This document shows, piece after piece, positions 1-8,029 of a stretch of 64,000 nt of DNA. Below the pieces are notes generated by a model. The model was not told the origin of the DNA. It searched no databases and saw nothing but the letters and a program-made list of their open reading frames with translations. The translations under genes and the position numbers were made by a program. Each line of letters begins with the position of its first letter. Within the stretch, counting starts at the first letter, position 1. The stretch covers positions 84,818 to 148,817 of the forward strand of contig NZ_AUIX01000016.1 in assembly GCF_000423925.1 (NCBI RefSeq), given 5' to 3'. The stretch is from Butyrivibrio sp. VCD2006 (GTDB taxonomy: Bacteria; Bacillota; Clostridia; Lachnospirales; Lachnospiraceae).

Positions 1-252
1 CTTTGCATTCTCTGTTGCTGCCTTAATAGTCTTTGCCGCAGCCTCTGCAGAATACTCTGCTGTTGAAGCAAAGCCATAGGCTCCTTTTAAATACACTCTG
101 GCGCAGATTCCGCTCCCCTCGGATCTTGCATTAGTAACAAGATTGCCGTTCTGGATCGAGATCTTTCTGATTCTGTTTTCCTGTCCCCTTAGAACAGTTT
201 GTACCCCTGTCTCAAAGAGGCTCTTTTGTCCTGTTAAAATATCTTCCGGCAT
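1..252 (-). CDS. TldD/PmbA family metalloprotease, N-terminal part
   Basis: The first 84 residues of a protein that continues beyond the left edge. The reading frame contains GICARVYLKGAYGFAS, a pattern typical of the N-terminal domain of TldD/PmbA proteins, which act as paired cytoplasmic metalloproteases on small peptides. The zinc site lies in the missing part. The start is ATG at 252, preceded by GGAGGAGAAGG. It follows the GH35 gene by 68 bases on the same strand with only a weak 6-bp hairpin (294-310) between them, so it may be read through from the sugar operon. Family call is from recalled patterns. Confidence 0.75.
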   Translation of the reverse strand, partial: MPEDILTGQKSLFETGVQTVLRGQENRIRKISIQNGNLVTNARSEGSGICARVYLKGAYGFASTAEYSAEAAAKTIKAATENAK

Positions 253-320
253 TCCTTCTCCTCCAATACTTTTTTATAGTCATTATTTACTGCGATAATA
301 GCTCATTATCTTTCTGGGTA

Positions 321-2684
321 TTACCACAGCTTAATTCTGTACTGTGCAATACTCTCGATTCCTTCGATTCTGCAAGCGCATTTTGTGCCATCAGCATCCT
401 CTGTGAGCTCAGGCCACTTTTGGAGGTAAATCTTCTGACCTTCAACAAGCGGATAAATATATGCGAGCATCTCGAATTCCTCTTCAAGTTCAGTCTTGCC
501 GTCGGAGCCAATGAAGCGCTTAAGGCCTATCTCCCAATCTTGTCCGGTATAGAAGGAATCCGCAATCATCTCAGCTGCGCCGGGAATATCCCTGTTTTCC
601 AGTGAAAAGAGCTCAGCCCTGTCGCCAGCATATTTCACATGTAGATAAACCTCATCTATCTCTTCGTCGATTCCGGAAACTTTTATCCTGTAGCCATTTG
701 CGTATTTATCGTATTCGCCAGTGAAACCGCCAAAGTTCTTCTCCGCTTCTGCTAAAACAAGCTCTCCTTTATCCTCTGCACACTCTGTCTTAACCGTATT
801 CATCAGAGGGTCAACATATCTGTAATCCGCAAAATCCATGCTGTCTACCATATAAGTATCACTTACATTTTCAGCATCCGCGTGAATAAAGCCAACGGGT
901 GTCTCATCAAGGTCAGGCCATACCCTGAAGGATACTTCATGCTCTTTTCCATCAGAAGGGATCTCAGCATAAATCTCATATCCATTGGGATTGCCATTTT
1001 CAAGCACTCCGCTTCTCTTCTGATTAGTTCCGATGATTCTGTCCACAACATCATATTCGCAGATGACAAGATGCTCAGCGCCTCTGTCATCGGTTATCTT
1101 CACTGCATGCTCAGCTTCATAGCTGCTTAATGTCACGATTTTTATAAATCCAAGATCACCCTCGATCTCTGCTGCTGCCGAATCTCTGTCATCCGTATAA
1201 AAAACATATGCCGACTCTCTTCCTCTCTCATCATGAAGTATGCACAGAGGAATCATATTAGCTCTCTTAAGAACAGCATCAAAACCGATTGGCATATTGA
1301 AGGGATAGAAGAAATAATCTCCGTTTTTAATATCCCTCTCCTCAAACTCTGTGATCACATCACCGTTTTCATCAAAAGCTTTAAGAGTAAATTCATCATG
1401 GTCAGAGAGTTCGTATCTTCTCTGATAATTGTTTACAAAAAGGAAACCGCTTATAAGCTCAGTGCCATTTACATCTTTTTTAACAGCTCTGACAGCAGTT
1501 CTGAGAGCCGAGGAATTATCAGGCTTATCGGGGTTACCCGGCTGCTCTATGTAAGGCATCTCACAGAGCGCCACGCCAAAATCCTTAGTGAACATGGCAA
1601 GTCTTCTGACTCTTCTGTAGGTTTCAGACATCTGCCCATACTCCTTAAGAGGAGCATTAAAGTCATAGGATAAAACAGGAAGATCGTTAGGATAGCCTGT
1701 AGCAGTGCTCTCCTGAAGGGTTGTAAGTTTCCCCTCGGGATTGGTTCCGCCGTGATACATGTAATACCCGAGAAGATTTGCACCGCTACCCATCTTAACC
1801 ATGCTCATGGCCTCGGTGTCTTTTCCCGATGCGATGCATCTTCTGTGGTGTGTCACCTGAAGACCGCCGCCAAGCTCAGCTGTAAGGTAAGGGAATTTGT
1901 CCATATCAAAAGTGATCCCCATGCCAAGACCATGGTCAGATCCTATGTTATGATCGTTCCTCTCTCTGGTAAAAATATAATTACCACTGGGCTCTATCTC
2001 GGTTGTCCTGGGATCCCAGGGTGCCTCGCAGTAGCCGCCCATAACAGGAAGCATCCCGCCGGTCACAGCACCGCCCCATCCGGTTGCAGTATAAATCGGA
2101 ACATCATAGCCAATCTCCACAGCCATATCATGAAGGGTCCTCATGTGCTGCTCACCTTCTTCGCCGCCAAATCCGCCACAATGTCCGTACTCGTTCTCAA
2201 TCTGAACTCCAATTATCGGGCCGCCATCCTTTAAGAAAAGTCCCTTAGCCTGCTCATAGATATGCTCATAAAAGCTCCTTGCATGAGCCAGGTATTCAGG
2301 TGCATTACTTCTTACTTCATAGCCCTTTTCCTTAGCATCCTCTAAAAGCCAGTCAGGAAAACCGCCGTTTCTTGCCTCGCCGTGAGCCCAGGGACCAATT
2401 CTCAAAATACAGTTAAGTCCCACTCTTTTTACGATCTGAAGGAATTTTCTAAGATTCCTGTCGCCGCTAAAATCAAATTCACCGCGTATTTCCTCATGGT
2501 GAATCCATATAGTATAAAGCGAAACGATTGAAACTCCGCCGCTTTTCATCTTGCAGAGCTCCTCTTCCCAGTATCTGTTCCTATATCTTGAAAAATGCAT
2601 CTCGCCCATAACAGGGTAAAAGCCCTTTTCGTCCAGTGTTAAAGACTGTGGTGTATATGATAGTTTGCTTGTGCTTGATAACAT
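321..2684 (-). CDS. Glycoside hydrolase family 35 beta-galactosidase
   Basis: A 787-residue GH35 enzyme expected to release terminal beta-galactose from oligosaccharides. The N-terminal TIM barrel has the family's acid/base motif QIENEYG (Glu near residue 165) and the nucleophile motif TAELGGG (Glu near 270). The substrate-pocket stretch RIGPWAHGEARNGGFPDW is also present. There is no signal peptide, so it is probably cytoplasmic and acts on imported sugar. The ATG at 2684 is preferred over one 54 bases upstream because ATAGGAGTATTT lies directly before it. At nearly 800 residues it is longer than compact GH35 enzymes, with beta-sandwich-like C-terminal domains. It is the last gene of an operon with an importer and a LacI regulator; the substrate may be a galacto-oligosaccharide. 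Confidence 0.92.
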   Translation of the reverse strand: MLSSTSKLSYTPQSLTLDEKGFYPVMGEMHFSRYRNRYWEEELCKMKSGGVSIVSLYTIWIHHEEIRGEFDFSGDRNLRKFLQIVKRVGLNCILRIGPWAHGEARNGGFPDWLLEDAKEKGYEVRSNAPEYLAHARSFYEHIYEQAKGLFLKDGGPIIGVQIENEYGHCGGFGGEEGEQHMRTLHDMAVEIGYDVPIYTATGWGGAVTGGMLPVMGGYCEAPWDPRTTEIEPSGNYIFTRERNDHNIGSDHGLGMGITFDMDKFPYLTAELGGGLQVTHHRRCIASGKDTEAMSMVKMGSGANLLGYYMYHGGTNPEGKLTTLQESTATGYPNDLPVLSYDFNAPLKEYGQMSETYRRVRRLAMFTKDFGVALCEMPYIEQPGNPDKPDNSSALRTAVRAVKKDVNGTELISGFLFVNNYQRRYELSDHDEFTLKAFDENGDVITEFEERDIKNGDYFFYPFNMPIGFDAVLKRANMIPLCILHDERGRESAYVFYTDDRDSAAAEIEGDLGFIKIVTLSSYEAEHAVKITDDRGAEHLVICEYDVVDRIIGTNQKRSGVLENGNPNGYEIYAEIPSDGKEHEVSFRVWPDLDETPVGFIHADAENVSDTYMVDSMDFADYRYVDPLMNTVKTECAEDKGELVLAEAEKNFGGFTGEYDKYANGYRIKVSGIDEEIDEVYLHVKYAGDRAELFSLENRDIPGAAEMIADSFYTGQDWEIGLKRFIGSDGKTELEEEFEMLAYIYPLVEGQKIYLQKWPELTEDADGTKCACRIEGIESIAQYRIKLW

Positions 2685-2748
2685 AAATACTCCTATATTT
2701 TTACAAAAATCTGTTTTCAGTTCCTTATATTCTATCATAAGTTAAGGG

Positions 2749-2817
2749 AAGTCAGGGGGACCAGACAGGGGGACGTTCAGTCAAAAGAACCGTCCCCCTG
2801 TCTGGTCCCCCTGACTT
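2749..2817. repeat. Perfect 27-bp inverted repeat between lacI-type gene and GH35 gene
   Basis: Arms 2749-2775 and 2791-2817 are exact reverse complements around a 15-base loop. The arm contains CAGGGGGACCAGACAGGGGG, far richer in G/C than the surroundings. There is no T-run, so it is not a typical terminator. The phrase GTCAAAAGAACCGTCCCCCTG resembles a mobile palindromic sequence I recall from many clostridial genomes, so a REP/MITE-like origin is inferred. In the transcript it would form a very stable stem between two operon genes. Confidence 0.8.
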
Positions 2818-2835
2818 ATAAGAAAGAGAGCACGT

Positions 2836-3831
2836 TTATTTCGTGCTCTCCTTCATTATTACTTCGTAATTCTTGAGCTTCCTGCTCTTAACAGATTCTC
2901 CATCTATAAGTTCCATAAGCATTCTTGTGGCAACAGCGCCAAGATTCCTGTCGTCAAAATTCAGTGATGTCACTGATACCGCTGCATTTTCCAAAGTATT
3001 GCTGTTACAGAAAGACGCAAGCTTAATATCTCTCGGAATCTTTATATTACTGTACCTGCATATACCTATGACATGGCCTGCAAGTTTATCATCCATGCAG
3101 ATCACACCGTCGACCTTTTCAGCTACCAGATGCTTTACAATTTCGATAAGCTTCTGCTCATTGCCTTGATCTAGGAAAATAAGTGATTCATCCACCTTTT
3201 TTCCAGCCTTCTCGAATGCCGCCACAAAACCACCATATCTGTTTCGAGTTACCATGTGATTTGATGATCCGCCTATGAGCGCTAGCTTCGTGTGACCTTT
3301 ACCGATAATAATGGAGGTCAGCTCCCTGCATGCATCAAAAATGTCATTATCAACCGTAATTATCTGCTCATTTAACGAATCGCCTATCGCCACAAACGGC
3401 ACTCCGCTCTCTAGCAGGTAATCAGCCGGCTTGTCATCCACAAGGGTTCTGGTAAGAATAACACCATCGACCTTGCGGTTCTCAATAATACGTTTAAGGC
3501 TTGAAATGTCGTCTCCCGCCACTACGGATACGATTATGTCATAGCCATACCCACTGGTAACTTCACTCATACCCACAAGGCATTTCTGAAAAAACGGAAG
3601 ATCTTCGATGATGTAATCTCCGGGCCATACAACAGCAATATTGTAGGTCCGTCTCTGGGCAAGTCCTTTTGCGACAACATTGGGTCTGTAATTATTTTTT
3701 TCAATGTACTCAAGGACACGTGTTCTTGTGGCCTCGCCAATTCTGCCCTTTCCGGATATAGCTCTTGAAACGGTAGTTTTTGAGACCCCAAGGGCCGCCG
3801 CTATGTCCTCGATGGTTATTGGATTAGACAT
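2836..3831 (-). CDS. LacI family transcriptional regulator
   Basis: A 331-residue repressor. An N-terminal helix-turn-helix (residues 6-25, IEDIAAALGVSKTTVSRAIS) and a hinge (YRPNVVAKGLA) lead into a periplasmic-binding-protein-like sensor domain with the usual closing pattern RNLGAVATRMLMELI. It starts 6 bases after the permease gene stop, with AGGATAA as ribosome site inside the permease 3' end. It lies within the sugar operon, so it is likely the local regulator responding to the imported sugar or its phosphate. Candidate operators lie upstream of the binding-protein gene at 7681-7700 and 7769-7778. Confidence 0.93.
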   Translation of the reverse strand: MSNPITIEDIAAALGVSKTTVSRAISGKGRIGEATRTRVLEYIEKNNYRPNVVAKGLAQRRTYNIAVVWPGDYIIEDLPFFQKCLVGMSEVTSGYGYDIIVSVVAGDDISSLKRIIENRKVDGVILTRTLVDDKPADYLLESGVPFVAIGDSLNEQIITVDNDIFDACRELTSIIIGKGHTKLALIGGSSNHMVTRNRYGGFVAAFEKAGKKVDESLIFLDQGNEQKLIEIVKHLVAEKVDGVICMDDKLAGHVIGICRYSNIKIPRDIKLASFCNSNTLENAAVSVTSLNFDDRNLGAVATRMLMELIDGESVKSRKLKNYEVIMKESTK

Positions 3832-3837
3832 AGTTTA

Positions 3838-4698
3838 TTATCCTTTTACAGCTCCACCGGTTACGCCCTCAACATAATATTTCTGAAGGAACATAAATAG
3901 TAATGTTACAGGAATAGCAATGAGTACTCCGCCTGCGCAGAATCTTGTAAAGTATCCCTGATAATCGTTGGTCCATACCCATCTGGTCATGGCAACCGCT
4001 ACGTTGTAGCTCTTATCATGTCCAAAGGCAACATATGATGCAAATACGTAATCACACCAGGGTCCCATGAAGGCAACCAGCGCAGTGTAGATTATGATAG
4101 GCTTGGACATCGGAATGATCATTGTGAAGAATATTCTTGCTCTTGTAGCACCGTCAATTCTTGCAGCCTCATCAAGAGCCTTGGGAATCGTGTCAAAATA
4201 TCCTTTACATACGTAATAGCCCATACCTGAGCTCGCGACTCCGACCAGTATAAGTCCAGGTACCGCACCTGCCTGAGTAAGACCAAACTGCTTCAAAAGG
4301 AAGTACAGACAGATCATGGTAAGGAATCCCGGGAACATTCCAAGTATCAGCCAGAAACGCATCAGGAAGGTTCTGCCCTTGAAACGCATTCTTGAAAGTG
4401 CATAGCTGACACAGAGAACGATTATTGTCTGAAGCAGAGCAACACTGAATGCGATTATCAGTGTATTACAGTACCATCTGACATAGTTGGTCTCACCTGA
4501 AAACAGGAATCTGTAGTTATCTAGTGAAAATCTTTTAGGAATCAGGTAATCAACCATTCCGCCATATTCATTTGAATATGATCTGAAGCTTTGAAGTACA
4601 AGTCCCACAAAAGGGAACAGCCAGATTATACTGATAAGTACAAGCACTATATGTCCTATAAAATTACCTATCGCTCTTTTTTTCTTATATGATTTCAT
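3838..4698 (-). CDS. Sugar ABC transporter permease, MalG type
   Basis: A 286-residue inner permease subunit with about six membrane helices. It has the EAA loop (EAARIDGA, residues 177-184) that docks onto the ATPase. The C-terminus ends YVEGVTGGAVKG, typical of the MalG/carbohydrate-uptake-1 family. It would form a heterodimer with the upstream MalF-type subunit; stop and start overlap as TAATG at 4698, which implies translational coupling. No ATPase gene is present in the operon. Confidence 0.93.
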   Translation of the reverse strand: MKSYKKKRAIGNFIGHIVLVLISIIWLFPFVGLVLQSFRSYSNEYGGMVDYLIPKRFSLDNYRFLFSGETNYVRWYCNTLIIAFSVALLQTIIVLCVSYALSRMRFKGRTFLMRFWLILGMFPGFLTMICLYFLLKQFGLTQAGAVPGLILVGVASSGMGYYVCKGYFDTIPKALDEAARIDGATRARIFFTMIIPMSKPIIIYTALVAFMGPWCDYVFASYVAFGHDKSYNVAVAMTRWVWTNDYQGYFTRFCAGGVLIAIPVTLLFMFLQKYYVEGVTGGAVKG

Positions 4699-6095
4699 TA
4701 CTGGAAGCCCTCCTCATCTCTTACAGACGGAAGCATGTTGTAAACTCCAAGCGAAATAATAGCCGTTACAATGAATACAACAATTCCAAGTACTGCTGCC
4801 ATCTTATAGTTGGTGTCAGTCACCGTCATCTTATAAAGCCATGTAACCAGAAGATCTGTGTTACCTGCTCTCTCAGCAAGACTCATAGACTGCGGTTTTC
4901 CCTGAGTAAGAAGGTAGATGACATTAAAGTTATTGAGGTTTCCTGTGTACTGTGTAAGAAGGAACGGACCTGTTACAAACAGCATGTACGGAAGTGTGAT
5001 GCTTCTGAACATCTGCCATCCGTTGGCTCCGTCAATCTTAGCACTCTCATACAGATCCTCGGGAATGTTCATCAAAAGACCTGTTGCAATAAGCATCATG
5101 TAAGGAATGCCGATCCAGATATTAACAACAATGATCGTGAAGCGGGCAAGCCAGGGATTCGTCCAGAACGGAATGTAGTTCTTAATAATTCCCCACTTGA
5201 GCAGGTATCCGTTTATAAGTCCGTCATTTGCAAACATCTTCATGACATAAAGGAGAGATACGAACTGGGGTACCGCAATGGTAACAACCAGGATTGTTCT
5301 CCAAAGTCTCTTGAATTTGATTCCCTTTTTGTTAATAAGAATTGCTACTGCAAGTCCAAGGAAATAGTCAACGAATGTCGCAATAAAGGCCCATGCGAGG
5401 GTCCAAAGAAGAACCTGTACAAATGTGGGACCAAGTCCACCATTTGAGAATGAAACCAGGTTCTTAAAGTTCTCGAGTCCGACCCATGTAAACAGATTCG
5501 TCGGAGCCTGATGATTTTTATCATAATTCGTAAATGCTACCAGTATCATGAAAACAATCGGCAGCACTGTGAAAATAAACACACCTGTTACAGGAAGTGC
5601 AAGAAGTGTCTTATCAAAGTTTTTATCCAAAAGTGAAAGGAAAGATTCCTTATTTGTGGGAAGCTTTTTCCCTTCCTTAAGTATCAGCTCTTCCTTGCGA
5701 TTCTCCTTGATATTGATGTACCACAGAGCAATCAGTGCGATCAGCGCGAAAACTGCAAGCACACCAAAAAGAAGTATCAGGAAGCTGTTATCTCCATATA
5801 CTGTTTTTCTCTTAATCTTCTGGGTAGCAACTGTTCCAAGAGTTGTTATCTTGGACAGATATTTCCATCCAAATCCAAACATAAACCAGAAGAACAACGC
5901 CTCACATGCAAGAAGCGCAGCTCCTATCAGAATCTGTCCTCTAAGAATCGGACCGAGTCCCATGATTAAATATGAGAGCTTTGTCTTAATATCGCCCTCT
6001 GCAAAAGTCACCCCTATTGTTTTAAAGCCATCTCCGATGGCCTCAAAAAATGAAGGCGCCGCATTCTTTTTCTTCTTATCTACGCCCCTAGCCAT
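4698..6095 (-). CDS. Sugar ABC transporter permease, MalF type with N-terminal extension
   Basis: A 465-residue permease subunit. The core (residues about 170-465) has six membrane helices, the EAA loop ESAKIDGANGWQMFRSITLP, and the MalF signature NNFNVIYLLTQGKP. The first 165 residues add a cytoplasmic, Lys-rich start, then hydrophobic segments including LIGAALLACEALFFWFMFGF and a predicted helix near residues 105-125. Extra N-terminal helices occur in MalF of maltose-type systems, which supports an alpha- or beta-linked oligosaccharide as cargo, but the GH35 neighbour points to galactosides. Start ATG follows AGAGGAGTCCGGAAT. Confidence 0.93.
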   Translation of the reverse strand: MARGVDKKKKNAAPSFFEAIGDGFKTIGVTFAEGDIKTKLSYLIMGLGPILRGQILIGAALLACEALFFWFMFGFGWKYLSKITTLGTVATQKIKRKTVYGDNSFLILLFGVLAVFALIALIALWYINIKENRKEELILKEGKKLPTNKESFLSLLDKNFDKTLLALPVTGVFIFTVLPIVFMILVAFTNYDKNHQAPTNLFTWVGLENFKNLVSFSNGGLGPTFVQVLLWTLAWAFIATFVDYFLGLAVAILINKKGIKFKRLWRTILVVTIAVPQFVSLLYVMKMFANDGLINGYLLKWGIIKNYIPFWTNPWLARFTIIVVNIWIGIPYMMLIATGLLMNIPEDLYESAKIDGANGWQMFRSITLPYMLFVTGPFLLTQYTGNLNNFNVIYLLTQGKPQSMSLAERAGNTDLLVTWLYKMTVTDTNYKMAAVLGIVVFIVTAIISLGVYNMLPSVRDEEGFQ

Positions 6096-6155
6096 ATTCC
6101 GGACTCCTCTCTACAGAACTGTAAATCTATTTGGCAACAGTTCCTTACTTAAGAA

Positions 6156-6187
6156 CAGGCCCGGAAACAAGAATGAATCCGAGCCTG
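6156..6187 (-). promoter_or_regulatory. Intercistronic stem-loop between binding-protein and permease genes
   Basis: Arms CAGGCTCGG and CCGGGCCTG (minus-strand reading) pair over nine positions with one G-T wobble around a 14-base loop. Such stems between a binding-protein gene and its permease genes commonly lower downstream expression or protect the upstream mRNA 3' end. No strong T-run follows, so partial rather than full termination is inferred. Confidence 0.6.
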
Positions 6188-6224
6188 AAGTTAGTTAATA
6201 ACTATAATTTGCAACTGTAAAAAA

Positions 6225-7628
6225 TTACTGTGCGTATCCTTCACATGTAGCCTGGAAATCCTCAAGAGCCTTCTTGAAATCATCATCGGAAGAATCTACT
6301 GTGAGTTCCTTTGAAATTACAGAATCACCAAGTGATGTTGCGAGTGACCAGTAATCTCCGGGATACTGTCCCTGAGGAATTGTGTACTGAAGCTGCTCTG
6401 CAAGAGCTGAAAGAGCTTCGTCAGCCTTAACTGCATCTGACTGCTGAGCTGCAATGTTTGAAGGGCCCCAACCTACTGCATCGTATCTAGCAAGCTGAAC
6501 TTCTTCGCTTGAAAGGAATGCTGCAAGTGCATCGCAAACTGCAAGCTTGTTGTCATCTTCCTGAGGCTTAACTCCAAGAAGCTTGAATCCACCAAAACCA
6601 CTCATCTGATATGTCTTGCCATCAGAACCTTCGAATGTAGGAAGCTTAGCGCATGCATAGTTGTCGCCAAAGAGATCCTTAGCAGCCTGAGCATCCCATG
6701 TGCCATCAACGATTGCACCAACGTTTGTAGCCTCACCAACTGATGATCCGTTCTGGAATGATTTAGAAGAAGCAAGCTCTGCAATCTTCTTAAGAGCTAC
6801 AACACCTGCATCACTTGCATATGTTGAGTTGCACTTTGTGAAGTTACCTTCATCATCTGTATCGTATGTAAGCTCAGCACCAGCGCCGAAGAAGAATGCT
6901 GTCTGATACCAACCGGAGTTGATCTCGAAGTAGAAGTTCTTGCCTGCTGCTTCGCAATCAGCAACGATGCCTTCAAGTGTAGAAGGATCACTTACAACGC
7001 TCTTGTCATAGTAAAGGAAATATCCGTTGTCAGATGTAATAGGATACGCGTAAAGTGTGCCACCAACTGTTGCAGCGGAAACAGCACCGGCATCGTTCTC
7101 AGCCTTTACAGCCTCTGCATTTGAATCCTCAACAACTTCAAGTGCACCTGCTGTAACAAGTCTTGCAATCTGATCCTGAGCAAATGCATAAATATCAGCA
7201 CCTGCCTCAACGTCTGTGATCATGTTGCCTGCTGCATCGCCTTCACCTACGGGCTCTACAGTAACTGTGTATCCTGCGAATTCCGGGTGATCACCCTGGA
7301 ACTTTGTAATCTGCTCATTTGTGAAATCAACTACGTTGTCAGCAACCCAAACCTTGATCTCGCCTGTGCCATAATCAACGTCTCCAGCATCAGTAGCTTC
7401 CTCTGTTGCTTCCTCTGTTGCTTCTTCTGCAGTCTCCTCAACAACCTCTGCTGCATCCTCAGCTACATCTTCAGCCGCATCCTGAACTGCCTCTGCAGCA
7501 TCATTTGCAGTCTCTTCTACAGCATCTGCAACATCTCCCGCTGTATCTGCAGCGTTGTTACCACAACCAGCAAGCAGTGATGCTGCCATTGCTGATGTCA
7601 GTAAAACTGATACCAATTTCTTTTTCAT
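6225..7628 (-). CDS. Extracellular sugar-binding lipoprotein of ABC importer
   Basis: A 467-residue solute-binding protein. The signal MKKKLVSVLLTSAMAASLLAG ends at the lipobox LAGC (Cys 22), so the mature protein is lipid-anchored outside the membrane. Residues about 27-85 form an almost pure Ala/Glu/Asp/Val tract (repeats such as EEATEEATEEAT), an acidic stalk before the folded domain that begins GEIKVWVAD. That domain matches the maltose/maltodextrin-binding type, for example YPITSDNGYFLYYDKS. First gene of the operon, with its own promoter at 7719-7747. The cargo is not certain: maltodextrin-like by fold, galacto-oligosaccharide by the GH35 neighbour. Confidence 0.92.
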   Translation of the reverse strand: MKKKLVSVLLTSAMAASLLAGCGNNAADTAGDVADAVEETANDAAEAVQDAAEDVAEDAAEVVEETAEEATEEATEEATDAGDVDYGTGEIKVWVADNVVDFTNEQITKFQGDHPEFAGYTVTVEPVGEGDAAGNMITDVEAGADIYAFAQDQIARLVTAGALEVVEDSNAEAVKAENDAGAVSAATVGGTLYAYPITSDNGYFLYYDKSVVSDPSTLEGIVADCEAAGKNFYFEINSGWYQTAFFFGAGAELTYDTDDEGNFTKCNSTYASDAGVVALKKIAELASSKSFQNGSSVGEATNVGAIVDGTWDAQAAKDLFGDNYACAKLPTFEGSDGKTYQMSGFGGFKLLGVKPQEDDNKLAVCDALAAFLSSEEVQLARYDAVGWGPSNIAAQQSDAVKADEALSALAEQLQYTIPQGQYPGDYWSLATSLGDSVISKELTVDSSDDDFKKALEDFQATCEGYAQ

Positions 7629-7680
7629 TTCAATTTTCCTCCGTTTTTTTGTGCCATTACTTTGTTTTTTTGTTGACTAA

Positions 7681-7778
7681 TGCGCAACACATTTGCGCAA
7701 TTCGTTGTTCTGATGGTAATTCTAATACCGGGTACTTTTGTAGTCAATCGTTATTGTTTCACAAATGAAAAACGTTTT
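7681..7778 (-). promoter_or_regulatory. Promoter and candidate LacI operators of the sugar operon
   Basis: Reading the minus strand, TTGACT (7742-7747), a 17-base spacer and TAGAAT (7719-7724) form a good sigma-A promoter about 90 bases before the start. Just downstream, at about +12 to +30, TGCGCAA-CACAT-TTGCGCA (7681-7699) is an inverted repeat; TTGCGCAA is itself a CG-centred palindrome. Upstream of the -35, AAAACGTTTT (7769-7778) is a second CG-centred palindrome like LacI/CcpA sites. The 401-base gap 7629-8029 holds these elements, an AACCA-TGCG-TGGTT palindrome near 7845-7860, and a terminator. Confidence 0.7.
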
Positions 7779-7919
7779 CCTTATACAAAATGCACAATTT
7801 TAACTTAGTTACCGATAAATAGCCAATTTTCATGCGCAACCGCTAAACCATGCGTGGTTAACGGGTGTTAATCGGTTAAATAATTAACTGACAATTCAAT
7901 AAACCGATACACAAAAAAG

Positions 7920-7957
7920 CACGGATAAAGAAACCGTTTTCTTGTTCTTTATCCGTG
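7920..7957 (-). terminator. Rho-independent terminator after pilT
   Basis: Arms 7920-7932 and 7945-7957 (CACGGATAAAGAA and its complement) form a 13-bp perfect stem with a 12-base loop. On the minus strand it is followed by CTTTTTTG, which fits termination of the pilT transcript. The plus side is also T-rich. Confidence 0.85.
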
Positions 7958-8029
7958 TTTATATATTTTGACGTATTTTCAGAAACTATTTTTTATAATA
8001 ATGAGCAAATGCCTTTTCACATACCACAG

